A DNA stretch of 64,000 nt, from contig JAPXFQ010001700.1 in the NCBI GenBank assembly GCA_028564705.1, positions 310,001 through 374,000 on the forward strand, in the 5' to 3' direction. Source of the stretch: Apricaphanius iberus (Eukaryota; Chordata; Actinopteri; Cyprinodontiformes; Aphaniidae). Positions 48,262 to 59,670 of the stretch are shown here, one piece after another. The notes below the pieces were generated by a model, which saw only the letters and a list, made by a program, of their open reading frames with translations, did not search any database and was not told where the DNA came from. Every line of letters begins with the position of its first letter. Position 1 is the first letter of the stretch. The position numbers and the translations under genes were made by a program.

Positions 48262-48425
48262 GAACAACCAAGTCCGAGGATTGAGCTGCACTCCTGAAGA
48301 AATTCAATGAGGAAGGATCTCAGTACTTCATCTTCCTCCTCAGTACCAGAGCCGGTGGCCTTGGCCTTAACCTGCAGGCTGCGGACACGGTCGTCATCTT
48401 TGACAGTGACTGGAACCCGCATCAG
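48262..48425 (+). pseudogene. smarca2: smarca2-like pseudogene, helicase C-lobe exon
   Basis: The exon is bounded by an acceptor (TTTTCAG) and a donor (GTACGT). Its frame reads GTTKSED, a stop, [19 protein letters not shown], then [20 protein letters not shown] and DSDWNPHQ. This is the SNF2-type helicase C-terminal lobe of the SMARCA2/4 (BRM/BRG1) chromatin-remodelling ATPases, including motif V ([11 protein letters not shown]). Residue choices such as [13 protein letters not shown] and QAADTVV point to SMARCA2 rather than SMARCA4. The TGA at 48280-48282 stands where CGA (Arg) is expected, a CpG-type transition. Retained introns show an unprocessed duplicate, not a retrocopy. Such ATPases work in nuclear BAF complexes; this copy cannot. 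Confidence 0.88.
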
Positions 48426-48854
48426 GTACGTCAATCTGTACATAATTCCGTTAATGTAAAACAGTTGTTTCCAGATCTTTCTTCAACATAGGTGAAAAGC
48501 TACTTTATTCTGCTGATAATCCATCATGTTCTATATTGGGTTTTTTTCTAAACACATCTGTTTCTCAATGCCTAACTTGTCACATTATTGTATTGTTTTA
48601 GGCTAAATTATTATTAGACTTCATGGGGCTGATATCAGTTCTTTCTTAAATTCATAACCGAACAACTTTTTTTTGTTTTTTTGCTTTGACTTTGAGCTTC
48701 AATGAGTTTGAACCCTGTGCTCACTGATAATTTTGGGACGCTCACCCAGTAAGGAACTCCCATAATTTTCATGTAGAAAAACAAGTTGTGTCATCAGCAT
48801 GTGTTGTAGCAGATGTTGTAATATTCCATAGTCTGAGATAGTAGGAACATATAG
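48426..48854. other. Intron sequence of the smarca2-like copy
   Basis: Unassigned AT-rich sequence after the donor. The intron as a whole runs to 58971 and is filled with mobile elements. Confidence 0.5.
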
Positions 48855-48965
48855 GCATATGGTGTAATTGTGCCACCAACTTGAGCGTGCAGTAAGACTT
48901 ATGTATGTGCACTTATGCATGTGAACAAACAATAACACCTGCTCTGTGGTTGTGCGCTACTCTGT
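48855..48965 (-). repeat. Inverted repeat arm, left
   Basis: In reverse complement it reads TATTGTTTGTTCACATGCAT and then ACTGCACGCTCAAGTTGGTG with GCACAA and CACCATAT blocks, matching 50855-50975 in order. The arms are about 1.9 kb apart and enclose the L2 fragment. Confidence 0.6.
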
Positions 48966-49136
48966 TTCTGAATTTAAAAGCAGATTGAAAGTCTTAATCT
49001 AGGGACTTTTAAAATACGCTTTTAGCTATTTTCATAATTTCTGATATTTGTAATAGTCTTCTTGTATACTTATTCAACAATAGTTCATAGATGGAAAAAA
49101 ACAAGTCAGATGACGACTATATTTTAGGCAAGCCAA

Positions 49137-50565
49137 GGCAATTTTATTTGTATAGCACACTTTCAATACAAGGCAATTCAAGGTGCTTTACATGATTCAG
49201 TAATAATGAAACCACATGATTACAAACAAAACATATAAGTTTAACAGTAATCAATCAGTAAGAAAAGATAATGTAAGGAACAAATGTATGTAATTAATAC
49301 ACAATCACTTAAAAAAGAAATAAAGTAATAATATAAATTAAACCACAACAACAAAAAATAATTTAAGGAACAAATTTATGTAATTAAAACAGATTAAAAC
49401 AGATAAAACACAATCGGGTAAACAGAACAAAAAGTGATCAGAAAGCGCAATTTAAGATTCAAATGCAGCTCTGAATAGTAGAGTTTTTATGTCTGATTTA
49501 AATGAGCCTAGCGATTCAGCGTTTCTGCATTCATCTGGAAGTTTATTCCGCATTTGTGGAGCATAGAAGCTGAAAGCTGCCTGTCCCTGTTTATTTCTGA
49601 TTCTAGAAATATTTAGTAAGTTAGAGTTGGAGGACCTAAACCGTTCAATGATTTATAAACAAGTAGGAGTATTTTAAAGTCTATTCTCTGAGCTACAGGG
49701 AACCAGTGTAAGGACTTAAGAACTGGGGTGTTGTGTTCTACTTTCCTGGTTCTAGTGAGAACACGAGCAGCAGCGTTCTGATCAGCTGCAGCTGTCTGAT
49801 TGATTTTTTAGTTAGACCTGTGAGGACGCTGTTGCAGTAATCAATCCGACTAAAGATAAATGCATGGATCAGTTTTTCAAGGTCCTTCTGTGACATCAGT
49901 CCTTTAATCCTAGATATGTTCCTCAGGTGATAGAAGTCTGACCTTGTTATTGCCTTTATGTGACCCTGGAGGTTCAGGTCTGAATCCATTATTACACCTA
50001 GATTACGAGCCTGATAAGTAGTTTTTCGTTGTATTAGCTGAAGCTGTTTGAACCAGATTGAAAATCATCTAAGGAGTCATTCGTTGTCAGGAATGTGTTC
50101 AACTGTTGAGATACAGCTTTTTCAATAATCTTACTGATGAATGGGAGATTAGAGATTGGCCTATAATTCTGCATCAAGGTATTATCTAGGTTGTTTTTCT
50201 TTAATAGGGGTTTGATAACTGCTGTTTTGAAGACACCTGACTGGAGGGATGTGTTAATTATTTGCATCAGATCCGACTTATTGACAGGGAGAACTTTCTT
50301 TAAAAAGCTTTGGGTAAGATTTCGAGACAGCAAGAGGAGGATTTCAGTTGCTTAATAATTTCATCCATTTGTGATTGATTTAGTTTTTTGAAATCAGACA
50401 TTTTATCTGCATTATTTGTAAATGGGAATGATAAATAAATGGTGGGTTGGTTGCTGCTTTACAGATTGATCTTCTAATTTCTAGAATCTTTTCACTGAAG
50501 AAGTTGGCAAATTCACTACAGGCCCTAGTGGAGTATAGCTCAGGAGCTGCTGTCACTTTAATCTA
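49137..50565 (-). pseudogene. L2-type LINE, 3' half with 3' tail
   Basis: Minus-strand frames follow the L2 reverse transcriptase: 50333-50034 with NYRPISNLPFISKIIEKAVS just before the catalytic palm, then a gap, then 49989-49738 with GLMSQKDLEKLIHAFIFSRI and DYCNSVLTGL in the thumb/C-terminal part. The 3' end (plus-strand TTTTATTTGTATAGCACACT at about 49140) is the conserved LINE tail. The palm with the catalytic FADD-type motif is deleted, so the copy is dead. Confidence 0.85.
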
Positions 50566-50854
50566 GGTCTTTGACCCAGAATCTACAGTAAATTATGCAA
50601 TATAAATGGATATATTATATGTTTCTCTTAATAAAAACACTGAATGGATTTGCTATTTCCTTAAAGGAGCTGAGAGAAATAAACTTTTTCCATTACATAA
50701 GCATTTTTGCAGATAAGACGTTCTGGAGTATTCGCTTACAATTCCATCGGGTCTTTAACTGTAGTTGTCTTTTAAAATACACACGGCAAGAATGATTTTG
50801 TTCGGGGAAATGACATATGTATGCCCGCCACACTGTTATACAACAGCGGATAAA

Positions 50855-50975
50855 CCAAGCAGAGACAGAATGGCACGGAGGTTGCGCTATTGTTTGTTCA
50901 CATAGATATGTGCTCTCAGATCAGTCTCACTGCACGCTCAAGTTTGTGGCACAAATATCACACCATATAAGTGGG
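50855..50975 (+). repeat. Inverted repeat arm, right
   Basis: GCTATTGTTTGTTCACATAG and CACTGCACGCTCAAGTTTGT, with GGCACAAATATCACACCATA, match the left arm at 48855-48965. Two solo copies of one family in opposite orientation are the simplest reading; terminal repeats of one element are the alternative. Confidence 0.6.
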
Positions 50976-51004
50976 CAATTCTATGCATTCATGTAGGGCC
51001 AATT

Positions 51005-51362
51005 TACAACACGGGTCATCTCAAGGCGCTTGACAAGAAAAGTCATTTCAATTTAGTCATATATAAATTCCAATTAATCCTTTAGTTAATTATTACAATT
51101 AGTTTAAAAGTTTTCTAAAGAAACTAATCAGATTACATAAAGTTATTGACTTGCAAAATTCTCTTCTTCCTGGTTGAACATGTAGTGACAGTAGGCACTC
51201 ACCGGCGTTGAGTTCACAGCAATCCCTCCTCCTAAGCAAGCATGTAGTGACAGTGGAGAGGAAAAACTCTCCTTTAAAAGGAAGAAATCTCAAGCAGAAC
51301 CTGTCTCTGTACTAGCGTCCATCTGCCACAACCGACTCAGAGTTTTGAGAAGACGGATCATG
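51005..51362 (-). repeat. LINE/SINE-derived repeat, third copy
   Basis: Shares AAGCATGTAGTGACAGTGGA, GAGGAAAAACTCTCC and CCATCTGCCACAACCGACTC with the repeats at 19312-19660 and 62816-63110. It is not part of the duplicated segment and so is an independent copy of the family. Confidence 0.6.
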
Positions 51363-51703
51363 TTGGCTAACATCAACCCAATGCCTTCTGAGTTCTATCA
51401 ATACAGCTGTTTTTGATGTATTGCTGTTGATAAACATGCCATTTAAAAGTTTTACCAAAGCAGTTTCAGAGTTGTGTTGAAAGACTTGATTGGAAAATAT
51501 TAGATTTTTTTTTTCTCTCTCAACCAAGGAGTACATTTGTCAGACTCCCTTTTTCAGTAATCTGCCAATAAAACGTTGATTGGAGATGTGCCTGTAAAGA
51601 TGTGGTTTCACGCAGGCTCCCAAAATCCTTGGTTGTCACATTTATCTGCATACGCAGAGGCACAAATATGCACACCGTTCACGTGAGGATAATGTCAGTC
51701 TTA

Positions 51704-52639
51704 AAGGGGGTATTATACTTCTTCAAGGCAGACAGTAAAATTCTATAGCGCACTCAAATAAAATTGTTACCTTTAAATCTCTCTGAAAATCCTGGATATA
51801 TCAAAATTCACCTTAAAGAAATTTGCCTTCACTTCCGTATTTCTCTTCTTCATATTGGCCTGTGCCTCTCTAAGACCCTCCTACCCTTTGTGAAACTCAT
51901 GCTACGGAACATCATATACCGGGCATTATCAAAGCATGAGCGTGGAATCGGACTTGGACTTTGTTTACAGAAGTTTTGAGTGTGTTGCATTTTAGTATTT
52001 AGGCAAAACACTAGATTTTATTACATTGGTGAACAATGGCAACACAGGAGATCATAACACCGTACGCAAATGATCTGATATCCAATCCTGAAAGTGGGGA
52101 TTTTGAAGAACCAGAGAGAATTCAGAGGCTTTTACAAGCTGTGTCGGCTTTGTAATATTTAATTCCTTAGCACCCTTTTCTAAATATTAATCAGTATGAC
52201 GCTATATTCTGCATTGCAACCATAAAAACACACAACTATGAAGCTACGTTTAGTGTTCGCGTTATAAATGCTAACAAAATGACACAAGTCACAATTCTTA
52301 CCTGTGCAGCTTCCATTGGAGTAGCCTTGCCTTAAAGGCCAATCTTCTTATTAATCCACTATCAAAAAGGCTTTTGCTGAGAAAGCAGTCCTCTGTGAAA
52401 TGATTTGTGCAAAGATAACTGATCTTTTTCCGCCTAGGGTTTTTTCCAAAGATGAAGTCCAAGCACTTAGCCTAGGGTAATCGTAGCAGCTGCTACTCTG
52501 CTGGAGTTTTGTGGGGAGTGGAGGGCATAGGTTGAAGCAGTAGTCAAAGCGGATAAGTCAAAGCATGACTATAATGAGGGAATAACATGTATCAGGATGT
52601 TAAGCTTCAAAAAGTCAATTTAGCATTTTAATACCCCCC
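51704..52639 (-). mobile_element. Candidate DNA element with GGGGGTATTA ends
   Basis: The left end is AAGGGGGTATTATACTTC and the reverse complement of the right end is GGGGGGGTATTAAAATGC. The interior has a THAP-like coding fragment on the minus strand and a short plus-strand frame starting MATQEIITPYAND at 52036. The right end touches the hAT element at 52640. Class is uncertain. Confidence 0.4.
52311..52466 (-). pseudogene. THAP-like zinc finger exon fragment
   Basis: The reverse complement reads GCLDFIFGKNPRRKKISYLC, then TNHFTEDCFLSKSLFDSGLI and a Lys/Arg-rich end, followed by a splice donor (CACAG/GTAAGA). C-x-x-H-F with TEDCF is the second half of a THAP zinc-coordinating fold, which binds DNA in P-element-type and other transposases and in host THAP proteins. 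The first Cys pair and the rest of the protein were not found. Confidence 0.45.
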
Positions 52640-53073
52640 CAGGGTGGCCGCGGATCCTTAAAAAGTCTTAAAAAGTCTTAAATTCCGTTGTCCTAAAATA
52701 AGGCCTTTAAATGTCTTAATTTGTCTTAAATCTAAATCCAAGGGTCTTAATTTTTATTATCTTAATTTTAGAGGAAATTTCTTAATCATTAATTTTTTAC
52801 ACTTTGAAAAGGAAAAGTTTATCGTTTTGAGGAGAATCTCCTGCGCACGTTCTAAATCGGTTCTGTTGCTAGACACACGCTTGCTTGACAACGCCTCAGT
52901 GTTGCCAGATTTAGCGGGTTTCCACCCAATTGGGCTTTTGATGATTTCGGCGGGTTTTACGTCGTGTTTGGGCTGGAACCTGTCAGTCAGATCTGGCAAC
53001 CCTGACCCCAGCGCTGGACTTCACTAGATTATCTGGATTTAGTCGGCGTAGTCTCGAGACAAGGCAAGGAAAC

Positions 53074-56000
53074 ATGGGTAAATGTAAATTTAGCGACAAA
53101 TGGCTCGAAAATTCCAGTTTCTCGTGGTGGCTGAAAGCTGTGCCCAAAGATGACAGCGAGGCTTACTGTGTGGTTTGCTGTAAACGTTTTAAATTGGGCA
53201 CAATGGGGATCAAAGCGCTAGAGTCTCATATGCAGAGCGGGAAACACGTAGCTTTTGCTACAGCCCGCCAATATCAGCCTCAAATAAATTACTTTTGCAC
53301 CGCCACCGCTAACGGAGAAAAGGGTGTGAGGCCACAGCCTGCTGAACAACCACAGACATCGTCAGACATCCGAACAACATTTGGCTCTACTCCGACACTG
53401 AGGGTAGAAGTAATCTGGGTGCTGAGGACTGTGACGAGCCACCAGTCGTACAGGTCAAATGATGGAATTGATGACATTTTTAAGGCAATGTTTCCTGACT
53501 CCGTGCTTGCTCAGTCATTTACTTGTGGGAAAGATAAAAGCCGATACGTGGCAGCATTCGGTCTGGCCCCGTATTTTAAAAAAGAACTTAAAGCCGAAGT
53601 CAAGTCCAGCGGGCCATTTGTCGTGATGTTTGATGAGAGCTTAAACCATACCACGAAGAACAAGCAACTCGACCTACACGTAAGGTTCTGGAAAAACAAC
53701 CATGTTCAGTCGAGATTCTACGGTTCACAATTTTTGGGACATGCGACTGCTCTGGACCTACTACATCATTTCAAAGTAAGTGCTTTTTTTCTGTTAACCA
53801 TTCGGTTAGAAAATATGTATTGGCCAAACTAGGCTAGTTATGAATAATATTAGGCCTACAATTCCGGTTGCAGCTTTCTTAAATGAAACAATTAAAGGTA
53901 GGCTATATAAGCATTTTAGAAAAGCAATTAGCCCTATTTAAGTCCTTACGTTCCATTGGTTCAATTGTTTTTTTGTTTTTTGTGGATTTAAAAAAAATTA
54001 TAAATACTGTATTTCCCGCACTATAAGGCCCACTTAAAAACCTTTAATTTTCTCCAAAAACGACAGTGCTTTATAATCCGGAGCGCCTTTATATATGGAT
54101 CAGTTGGTTAATTGGTTGATCTATACTTGTAGGCTACACAGCGCTCTGCCAAAATGTTTCAGTATTAAAATCCATCCATCCATCCATCCATCTTCTTAAC
54201 CGCTTTATCAATTCAGGGTAACGAGTGGCAGTGGAGCTCATCAGCTATTATCAGGCGTTAGGCCAGGGTACATCCCTGAAACAGGACGCCAGTCTGTTGA
54301 AGTGCAACACAGAGAGACAAGACAATACCATTCACACCTCAACATTCATTCCCTAGGACAATATAGAGTGATCAAATAACCCTTTCTATGCATGTTTTTG
54401 GACTGTGGGAGGAAGCCGGCCGTACCCGCGTGGAGGAGAACCACGATAAACGGGGTTGGTACTGCAAACTCCATGCAGAAAGACCCTGGGCCGGGATACG
54501 AACCCACGACCTTCTTGCTGCAAGGCAACAGCGCTAACCACTGTGCCACCGTGCAGCCCTTATTAAAATCCAATGAAAATAATTTAATAATAATAAAATG
54601 TTTCAGTACGACTGGTAAAATGCAAAGCCACTCCGCTTGCACCATTACGGCTATCGTAGTAAGTAAACACCGGTGCTGACTGCTAGCTAGCATCTGCTCT
54701 GAGGAGGTAAAACCAAATAAGTGTTTTATTAAAATGACTCTCAGTTTAAAATGTGATGTTATCTAAACTGTAAGCCACAGCATTATGTCGGCTAAAAACT
54801 AACCAACTAACAACAGCAGAGGACTTTTAACATGATGCATAGCTTAGCATCCAGGATATTTTCTTTGCTCCGCCATGTTGAAATGTCAAAAGTTTTATCT
54901 CATCTCGGCAGCTCGGGTATCATAAAATTTTCCGAGTGGAAATTCCAACTTGAGTCGGTGTTCATGTGCAGTTTAGACGTTGGTATTTGGTATTGTTAAT
55001 ATGCACATTAATGTGGTAACAACACACTCCCATGGTAACAACGTTACCATGGGAGTGAACGGAGCTGTCAGAACGCTTATGCTAATAAAGTTTGACGTTA
55101 TCTGACTGTTTTGTTGACATTCCATTTAGCACAGCTCCATCTTGTAGATGCATAACGCAACCCCAGTCAAACGTTTGACTACATCGTCTTCTATTCTATG
55201 CGCCCTATATATGAAAACCTTTATAAAATAGGCAATTCATTGAAGGTGCGCCTTATAATCCGGAGTGCCTTATAGTATGGAAAATACGTAAACTGTCCTG
55301 TCCAGCATCATAGCAGCAGAACAGTGGTCTGGCTGCTGTGTTGTGTTAAGCAGATTGTTCGGTCAGGGGGGAGCTGTATGATGATAGGGCTCCCCTTGAT
55401 AGTTATTATATTAAACTTTATTTTGAGAGGAATGCATCTTTTTTGATATTTAAAAAAAAGCTCACCTACCAGCTATCGCACGTATGTTATAACCTATTTA
55501 GAAGAGGGTTGTGTTTACATCCTAGCATTTAGGTATATGCTATCCCACGTTAATAACAGGTGGCTGTAGGCTTGTCACACAGTTTGCCTAGTGGTGTAAA
55601 TGCTTCTTCAGTCTAGTCTGTGACCTAGACTGTCATGTCCCTAATGCCTTTTTTCCATTTCCCAGGAGTGTGTGCAGGACCTTGACCTGAGAAATATGAT
55701 CTCAGTCTCCATGGATGGCCCAAATGTGAACTGGAAGCTTTTTGAACATCTCCAGCAGGAGCATGCAGAGGAATTTGGCGGTTCACAACTGATAGTAGTG
55801 GGTAGCTGTGGGCTGCATACACTTCACAATGCATTTAAAGGTGGATTCAGTGTCTGGCAGCTAGATAAGGTGCTTCAAGCACTGCATACAGTATTCCACA
55901 ATACCCCTGCCCGAAGAGAAGACTTCACCACGTTGACAAAGTCATCTGTCTTTCCATTGCTATTCTGTGGACATCGCTGGATTGAAAATCTACCAGTGGT

Positions 56001-58281
56001 GAACAGAGCCATTGAAATATGGCCACATATAGAAATGTACGTGGATGCAGTTACCCAGAAAAACCTTCCAAATCCTAGAACATCATCCTATGACTGTCTT
56101 GTTGTGGCGAGGAATGACCGTCTTATCATGGCCAAGTTCCATTTCATTATGGCACTTTCCAGGACCTTCACCCCGTTTCTGACAAAGTACCAAACAGATG
56201 AGCCTGTGCTGCCATTCATCAGTCAAGATTTGACTGTGCTCATCAAGGTAATGAATAGCTGCCGTAGATTACAGTGTATATTGTTTCTATTTGAATTCAC
56301 CTCCAGTGGATTTAGATGTGTGTAGATGTATATTTTGTACTGTCATTAGAGAGTAGTTAAGAACCAGAGACAAATTGTATGCTCACACATGCTTGGCAAT
56401 AAAACCTGATTCTGATTGCATTGTATATCTTCTCAGAGCCTGCTGAAGAGGTTCATCAAATCAGAGCTCCTCCATAACATCACTCCACCACAGCTAGTCA
56501 AACTGGATACAGCTGACATGGCAGCAAGGATCCAGCTAAAGAATGTGGACATTGGCTTGGGGGCAGAAGCAGTCCTTAAGGTAAATAATAAGACCATACT
56601 GTGTGAGTGTACTTTAAGGGATCAATGTATGTGTTAAATGAAAGAGTTTTTGTAGTGTGATATTTCAGGTGGCAACTATCCGGTATTTTTGGAAAATAGT
56701 TTTGTTGATTTCTTTGATTAATCCATCACATAAACTCTTGATATTGCACACAAAAATATGTTTTGTTATGCAACCTGAACGGCATGTAACAATGATCAAG
56801 CAATTGGCTATTATTCCTGACAAGATCAAAACCTTTAACTTAATGGGTTCTAAACTAAGCCCATTTAGTGCATGTGTCACCTGACATGATAACAAATACA
56901 TAATCATACACACGGTACAACATAAATTTAGGCCTACTGTGACACATATGAAAAACTATTAAATATAAATTCACAAATAAAGGTTATTTGTCCTTAGTTT
57001 TAGCTTCAAAATCAAAGAAATCATCTGAGAATAAAAAAATAATGCATGTGCAATATGGGTGGAGAGAAACTCCACTCATATTGCATGGAGGCAGAATGTG
57101 TATCTGTGACCGTAATGAAGAGGTGGCCTGGGTAGTGTAGTCTAATCAAGAAATGTCTTTATTCCTACTCCCCCTGTTAGGAAATCCAGAGTAGTCCCAA
57201 CAGCAGCATAAGTGAGCGCAGGCAGTTGGAATTTAGACAGGACTGCATGGACTGCATGACTAAAATAATCCAAAAACTGCAGATTAAGAGCCCACTGAAG
57301 TACCCAATCGTGAGACAAATGGCATCCTTGGACCCGAGAAACATGTTTTCTGACCCTGACATGTCCAAGGAAAGAATGAAACGCCTAGTCCAAAAGTTTC
57401 TGCAAGACAGCCAGCTGTCAGGAGGAGTCTCTGCCGGTACTATACTTAACCAGGCTAAAGTTAAATTAAAATATGTACTGTATGTGACTAGACATTAGGT
57501 TTATTCAGTCACCCATTGCAATAGTGATGGGTTTGTCGAATTGTGTATTTTCTTCTTGACCTTGAATATTGTCATAATCATGTTTTTGTGTATGTGTTTG
57601 TCCTTTTTTTTATCAGGTGATGTGATTCTCCAGCAGTTTGAAACATTTTTGACAATGGAGGCAAAAGCTGAATCATTTTCTTCATTCCAACCTATGCAAA
57701 CAAGCCTTGATGTTTTCCTGCATGGACACCTGTGCAAATCCTATCCCGAGCTCTGGACTTTCTGTAGGAAACTACTGTTACTCTCCCATGGCCAAGCAAC
57801 AGTGGAAAGGGGCTTCTCTGTAAATAAGGAGGTAGAGACTGACAACATGCAGGAGGATGCAGTGGTGGCTCAGAGAATCATATGTGATTACGTCTCTGTC
57901 TGTGGAGGTGTTCTTAAAGTTCCCCTGACAAAAGAGCTCCTGGGAGCTGCTGCCTCCGCCAGGTCTCAGTACCGCCTGCACCTTGAAAATGAAAAGAAAA
58001 AACAGGAGAGCAAGGCACAGAAACAAAAAAGAAAGGCTGTTGAGGACCACTTCGACGAACTAAGAAAGAAGAGGGTGATCCTTAATGAAGTGGCTACCAG
58101 CCTTGAAAAAGAAGCTGACAAACTCGCCGAGCAAGCAGAGGGGAAATCGGGGACCCTAATGGCCCAGCTGATCACAAAATCAAACATTCTTAGAAAGTGT
58201 TTCAAAGAAAAAGTATCAGAACTAAAAGGGGTTGAGAGAGAGCTGGAGCATAACGCCACAGAACTTAGAAAAATTGCATAA
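53074..58281 (+). CDS. hAT-family transposase, 5 exons, intact frame
   Basis: Exons 53074-53775, 55666-56247, 56437-56580, 57181-57436 and 57617-58281 sum to 2349 nt, 783 codons including the stop, with GT-AG junctions and no internal stop. Residues 1-60 hold a BED-like zinc finger (C32, C35, H52, H58). VVMFDESLN places the first catalytic Asp at about 187, SMDGPNVNW the second at about 251, and TVERGFSVNKE the Glu at about 625, inside the hAT C-terminal dimerisation block (LLLLSHGQATVERGFS). After this come about 110 residues of Lys/Glu-rich predicted coiled coil. The enzyme would cut and reinsert hAT DNA in the nucleus, leaving 8-bp duplications. The start is the first ATG before the zinc finger. 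AATAAA lies at 58538-58543. Whether it is expressed or was domesticated is unknown. Confidence 0.9.
54005..55290. mobile_element. Mariner-type MITE inside hAT intron 1
   Basis: Left TACTGTATTTCCCGCACTAT plus AAGGC and right GCCTTATAGTATGGAAAATA plus CGTA are inverted ends; TA lies at both borders. Subterminal TTATAATCCGGAG motifs occur on both sides. The family is recognised from the common fish TACTGTATTTTCCGCACTAT-type terminus. A SINE interrupts it at 54174. Confidence 0.75.
54174..54560 (-). repeat. tRNA-derived SINE with perfect target duplication
   Basis: In reverse complement it begins GGGCTGCACGGTGGCACAGT with an A-box region (GTTAGCGCTG), a B box (GGTTCGTATCC; plus strand 54492-54505) and ends in GATG repeats (plus strand CATCCATC). 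TATTAAAATCC flanks it at 54163-54173 and 54561-54571, an exact 11-bp duplication from LINE-driven insertion. It is younger than the MITE that contains it. Confidence 0.85.
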
Positions 58282-58678
58282 TGGGTGTCTGAGAGTGAGT
58301 GAGTTAGAAAGTAAGTGTATTGTGTAGTACTTTGCAGTGAGTAAGAATATTGTGTGTGTGAGAGTATTGTCAAGTTCTTCAAGCAGCATAAGTGAGCTTA
58401 CATTTCAAATGTTTGTGCAGTCACATTGTTATACTGTTACATTGGATTAAAAGTGTGTGCCTTGATATTGTCATGGAATAGAAATTCTAATTCTGGAATA
58501 GCGTTTTATGTTGAATATTCCCAAGAACAATCAGTTAAATAAAATAATTTAAAATATCCCCAGTTTTGTGCTTGACTTTTGCGTGACTTTCGATTTGGTC
58601 TTAAATTTTGTTTGAAAATGGTATTAAAATGTCTTAAATTGTCTAAAATTTACTTTGGGCAAACCTGTAGACACCCTG

Positions 58679-59607
<929 letters not shown>

Positions 59608-59670
59608 GAGGAAGACGAGGTACCTGATGATGAAACCCTAAACCAGATGATAGCCCGCAATGAATATGAT
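59608..59670 (+). pseudogene. smarca2: smarca2-like pseudogene, third exon, truncated
   Basis: The frame reads EEDEVPDDETLNQMIARNEY, which follows the previous exon exactly in SMARCA2-type proteins and precedes the SnAC and bromodomain regions. Similarity ends abruptly at the junction with the duplicated segment, after which the frame meets a stop (SCRVRV). Everything downstream of the gene is missing from the window. Confidence 0.88.

Larger units (their letters stand above)
52640..58678 (+). mobile_element. Autonomous-looking hAT transposon, 6.04 kb
   Basis: The left end CAGGGTGGCCGCGGAT and the reverse complement of the right end CAGGGTGTCTACAGGT are short inverted termini. Both subterminal zones carry many GTCTTAAA/CTTAAAT motifs, probable transposase-binding sites. 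The flanks are poly-C rich (TACCCCCC, CCCCCACC), so the 8-bp target duplication cannot be read cleanly. It contains one five-exon transposase gene without stops, and nested later insertions (54005-55290) in its first intron. It sits in an intron of the smarca2-like pseudogene. Confidence 0.85.
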
